From Pelodera strongyloides (Eukaryota; Nematoda; Chromadorea; Rhabditida; Rhabditidae), in contig JAANDG010000425.1 in NCBI GenBank assembly GCA_036852015.1, positions 62,001-126,000 on the forward strand: a DNA stretch of 64,000 nucleotides, read 5' to 3'. Below the pieces are notes generated by a model. The model had not been told where the DNA came from, searched no databases, and saw only the letters and a program-made list of their open reading frames with translations. Below are positions 62,301-64,000 of the stretch, piece after piece. The stretch's first letter is position 1. Each line of letters opens with the position of its first letter. The translations under genes and the position numbers were made by a program.

Positions 62301-62418
62301 TCTAGTTAAAAATACGTTTATCGTCAGACCAAGTACGCCTCATACCGAATTCTTACTGAAATGTCTTCTCCATTCCTCTGAACCGCTCATCAAGTACTTC
62401 TCCTTTAACTATTGTCAT
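59392..62418 (-). CDS. Beta-lactamase-fold serine hydrolase (LACT/class C family)
   Basis: A penicillin-binding-protein/class C beta-lactamase-fold esterase of the kind expanded in nematodes as lact genes. The start is MTIVKGEVLDERFRGMEKTF (62418). The catalytic Ser-x-x-Lys motif is FSTTK at about 62098-62112. A Tyr motif follows as TGYHALTIGFLIDQIVRRLD near 60920-60965. The third motif, which is KTG or HSG in this family, is FGHSGYGGQ near 59560-59590. Conserved VIDLWGG and KLIDFWPEYG segments are also present. It ends QESNHSN. No signal peptide is seen, so it is probably cytosolic; substrate unknown. The ATG lies three bases after an ATTACAG acceptor. Minus-strand AATAAA lies about 30 bases past the stop (59364-59359). 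Roughly 10 exons. Confidence 0.86.
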
Positions 62419-62439
62419 ATTCTGTAATATCATTAATTA

Positions 62440-64000
62440 TGCAAAGAAATTTACGGTCCTCATACGAGCGTGAGGGCAGAATATAATGCAAATATTCAAG
62501 AAAAGCATTTGTTGATTATACCTTGTTCATTCTTTCTAAAGGCAAAAACTTCCGGACTCATGGTCAGTTATGATACGGGTTTTTGATCACCCTACAACGT
62601 TGTTTTTATTGTTTTTATCACAAGTTTACGAGTTTGAAGTGATAAGAAGATTATAACTTCAAAGCACAATATTGTGTCAGAAAAAATGATGTTGTTGAAA
62701 AAACTCGAATCGATACATCATTCAAACAAGTTGCTGTCGGATTAAAACTTTTCTCTCCAATGCGGAATTTTAATGTGCACTGCTTGAATGATAATACGTG
62801 GCAACACTCTATTTTTCGCTAGAAATGTCAGGAACTTTCAAACAAGGAACAAAAAAAAACAATAATTTTGTTGTTTGAAGGAGGAAAGGGAAGAAGGCAG
62901 CAAATCAAACCCTAAATGTATTCAGCAAGGGGCACGAACTTGGATTTAGGACATAGAACTTAGAATGCAATGCGCATGATTTGTTCTGAAAATCTCTGCG
63001 CATCTTTTCGTGAATCAACCTCAGGAAGCACATTGAGTCTGATTGAGATGCCTTTTTGACAATAAATTGCCATCAATAAACTATTAGATGACGTGAGTAT
63101 TTGTCTACAAGACATGGCCAAGAGAGCTCCGGTCGTCCATGAAAAGGGCAGGGAAAAGAACATTCCATAAGCATTCGTATATGGAAAGGCATCTATCCAA
63201 CAATATATAAAAACCATTGACAGACAGAGACCCTCGGGGAATTGCGCAGCCAAACATACACAGTAGAAGGAAGTAGTGAGAAGTGATGTTTTCTTTAGTA
63301 GTATTTTAAAAAAAAATAGTAGTATTTTAAAAAAGTGGATGTAAGAAATACTCTAGCTTTAGTGAGGGTTTAAAGCCTACCAATGTTTATAAAACTTCGC
63401 ACACTTCGCACACTTCGAAACTAGTTCCTCCTTAACCTCACTACAGTAAGAGGCGGCCAAACAGCCCAATACAATTCACCGGACTTTTATTGACTTGTGT
63501 TTATAATCAAGGTTTAGGGATTCCCTTTTCTAAAAAAATCATGCCACATATTGAAAATTTCAGGGTCATTTTCACCACTGCAATATACCACAGACTAGCA
63601 ATGAAACATAATTGTTACGCATTGCGTGTCGTTTGAAGAACGATTGTACAAAATCCACGCGTTTGCATGAAGAAAAAATTATTTTATTTGAAAATGAAGT
63701 CTTTCAGTTTTCATGCATAGTCATTTAATAATCATCGTATATAGCTGATGGAATACTTTCTATTTGGCTGGACGATAAATATTTCAGGACACTAGATGAC
63801 ACAAGTGCTGCAACGCACGCGGTATAATCCTAATGTTGCTATTTGCAAACACCACCACCAGTGAATTAGTTCTCGTGGATATCCACTGAAACGATCATGT
63901 TACTGAAATGTATCTGATTACCAGTTGATATGCAAGTACATGGTCGCCAAACCACAGAATTTTTCAGAGACAACTAAGCTAGCTGACCATGAGAAAACGG
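62440..64000. other. No supported gene in the right end of the window
   Basis: One minus frame (62960-63253, 97 codons, hydrophobic start) has no recognisable domain. A short near-duplicate (GTAGTATTTTAAAAAA) occurs twice around 63298-63336, and CACACTTCG units repeat near 63390-63420. Confidence 0.5.

Noticed and set aside
62960..63253. 97-codon minus frame resembling part of a multi-pass receptor
   Set aside because: Hydrophobic stretch only; no family motif and no neighbouring exons found.

Overview
The window is nuclear DNA from a small-genome metazoan. Coding exons are short (15 to about 210 bases), introns are mostly 50 to 800 bases with GT..AG ends, and the DNA is AT-rich. The gene set is animal-specific: syndecan, UNC-45, aspartyl beta-hydroxylase and POFUT1. 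Two things point to a nematode or a similar trans-splicing invertebrate. Almost every start codon lies a few bases to tens of bases downstream of a bare 3' splice acceptor, as with spliced-leader addition. The F6-like mitochondrial protein also resembles the nematode form, as far as I recall it. The phylum is an inference.

Layout. A plus-strand aspartyl/asparaginyl beta-hydroxylase (ASPH) gene (123-8633) has a junctate-like alternative ending at 4491. A short minus-strand gene (9292-11409) encodes a truncated M1-aminopeptidase-like membrane protein. A plus-strand run follows: a Na+/H+ exchanger (11943-14867), a coiled-coil protein (15652-20362) and the intraflagellar transport protein IFT46 (21312-24617). 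A repeat-bearing spacer follows, with a small secreted mucin-like gene on the minus strand (27428-27914). Next on the plus strand are a short syntaxin-6-type SNARE (29322-31071), POFUT1 (31836-34342) and a possible Lys/Arg-rich small gene (34654-35244). The minus strand then carries UNC-45 (35299-41023) and syndecan (43914-45980). About 10 kb of purine-biased DNA without a recognisable gene follows (46.04-55.9 kb). Two more minus-strand genes close the window: a mitochondrial ATP-synthase coupling-factor-6-like protein (56238-58060) and a beta-lactamase-fold serine hydrolase (59392-62418). The last 1.5 kb shows nothing convincing.

Functional themes are secretory-pathway modification of EGF-like domains (ASPH and POFUT1 both modify EGF repeats), membrane traffic, cilium assembly, muscle myosin folding and cell-surface proteoglycan. 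They look like ordinary neighbours, not one pathway. No prokaryotic-type system, CRISPR array or intact transposase was seen. The unusual items are the dead, truncated M1 peptidase relative, altered cosubstrate-pocket residues in ASPH, two TTAA-flanked palindromic elements, a duplicated splice acceptor beside a hairpin in IFT46, and the general acceptor-before-ATG pattern.
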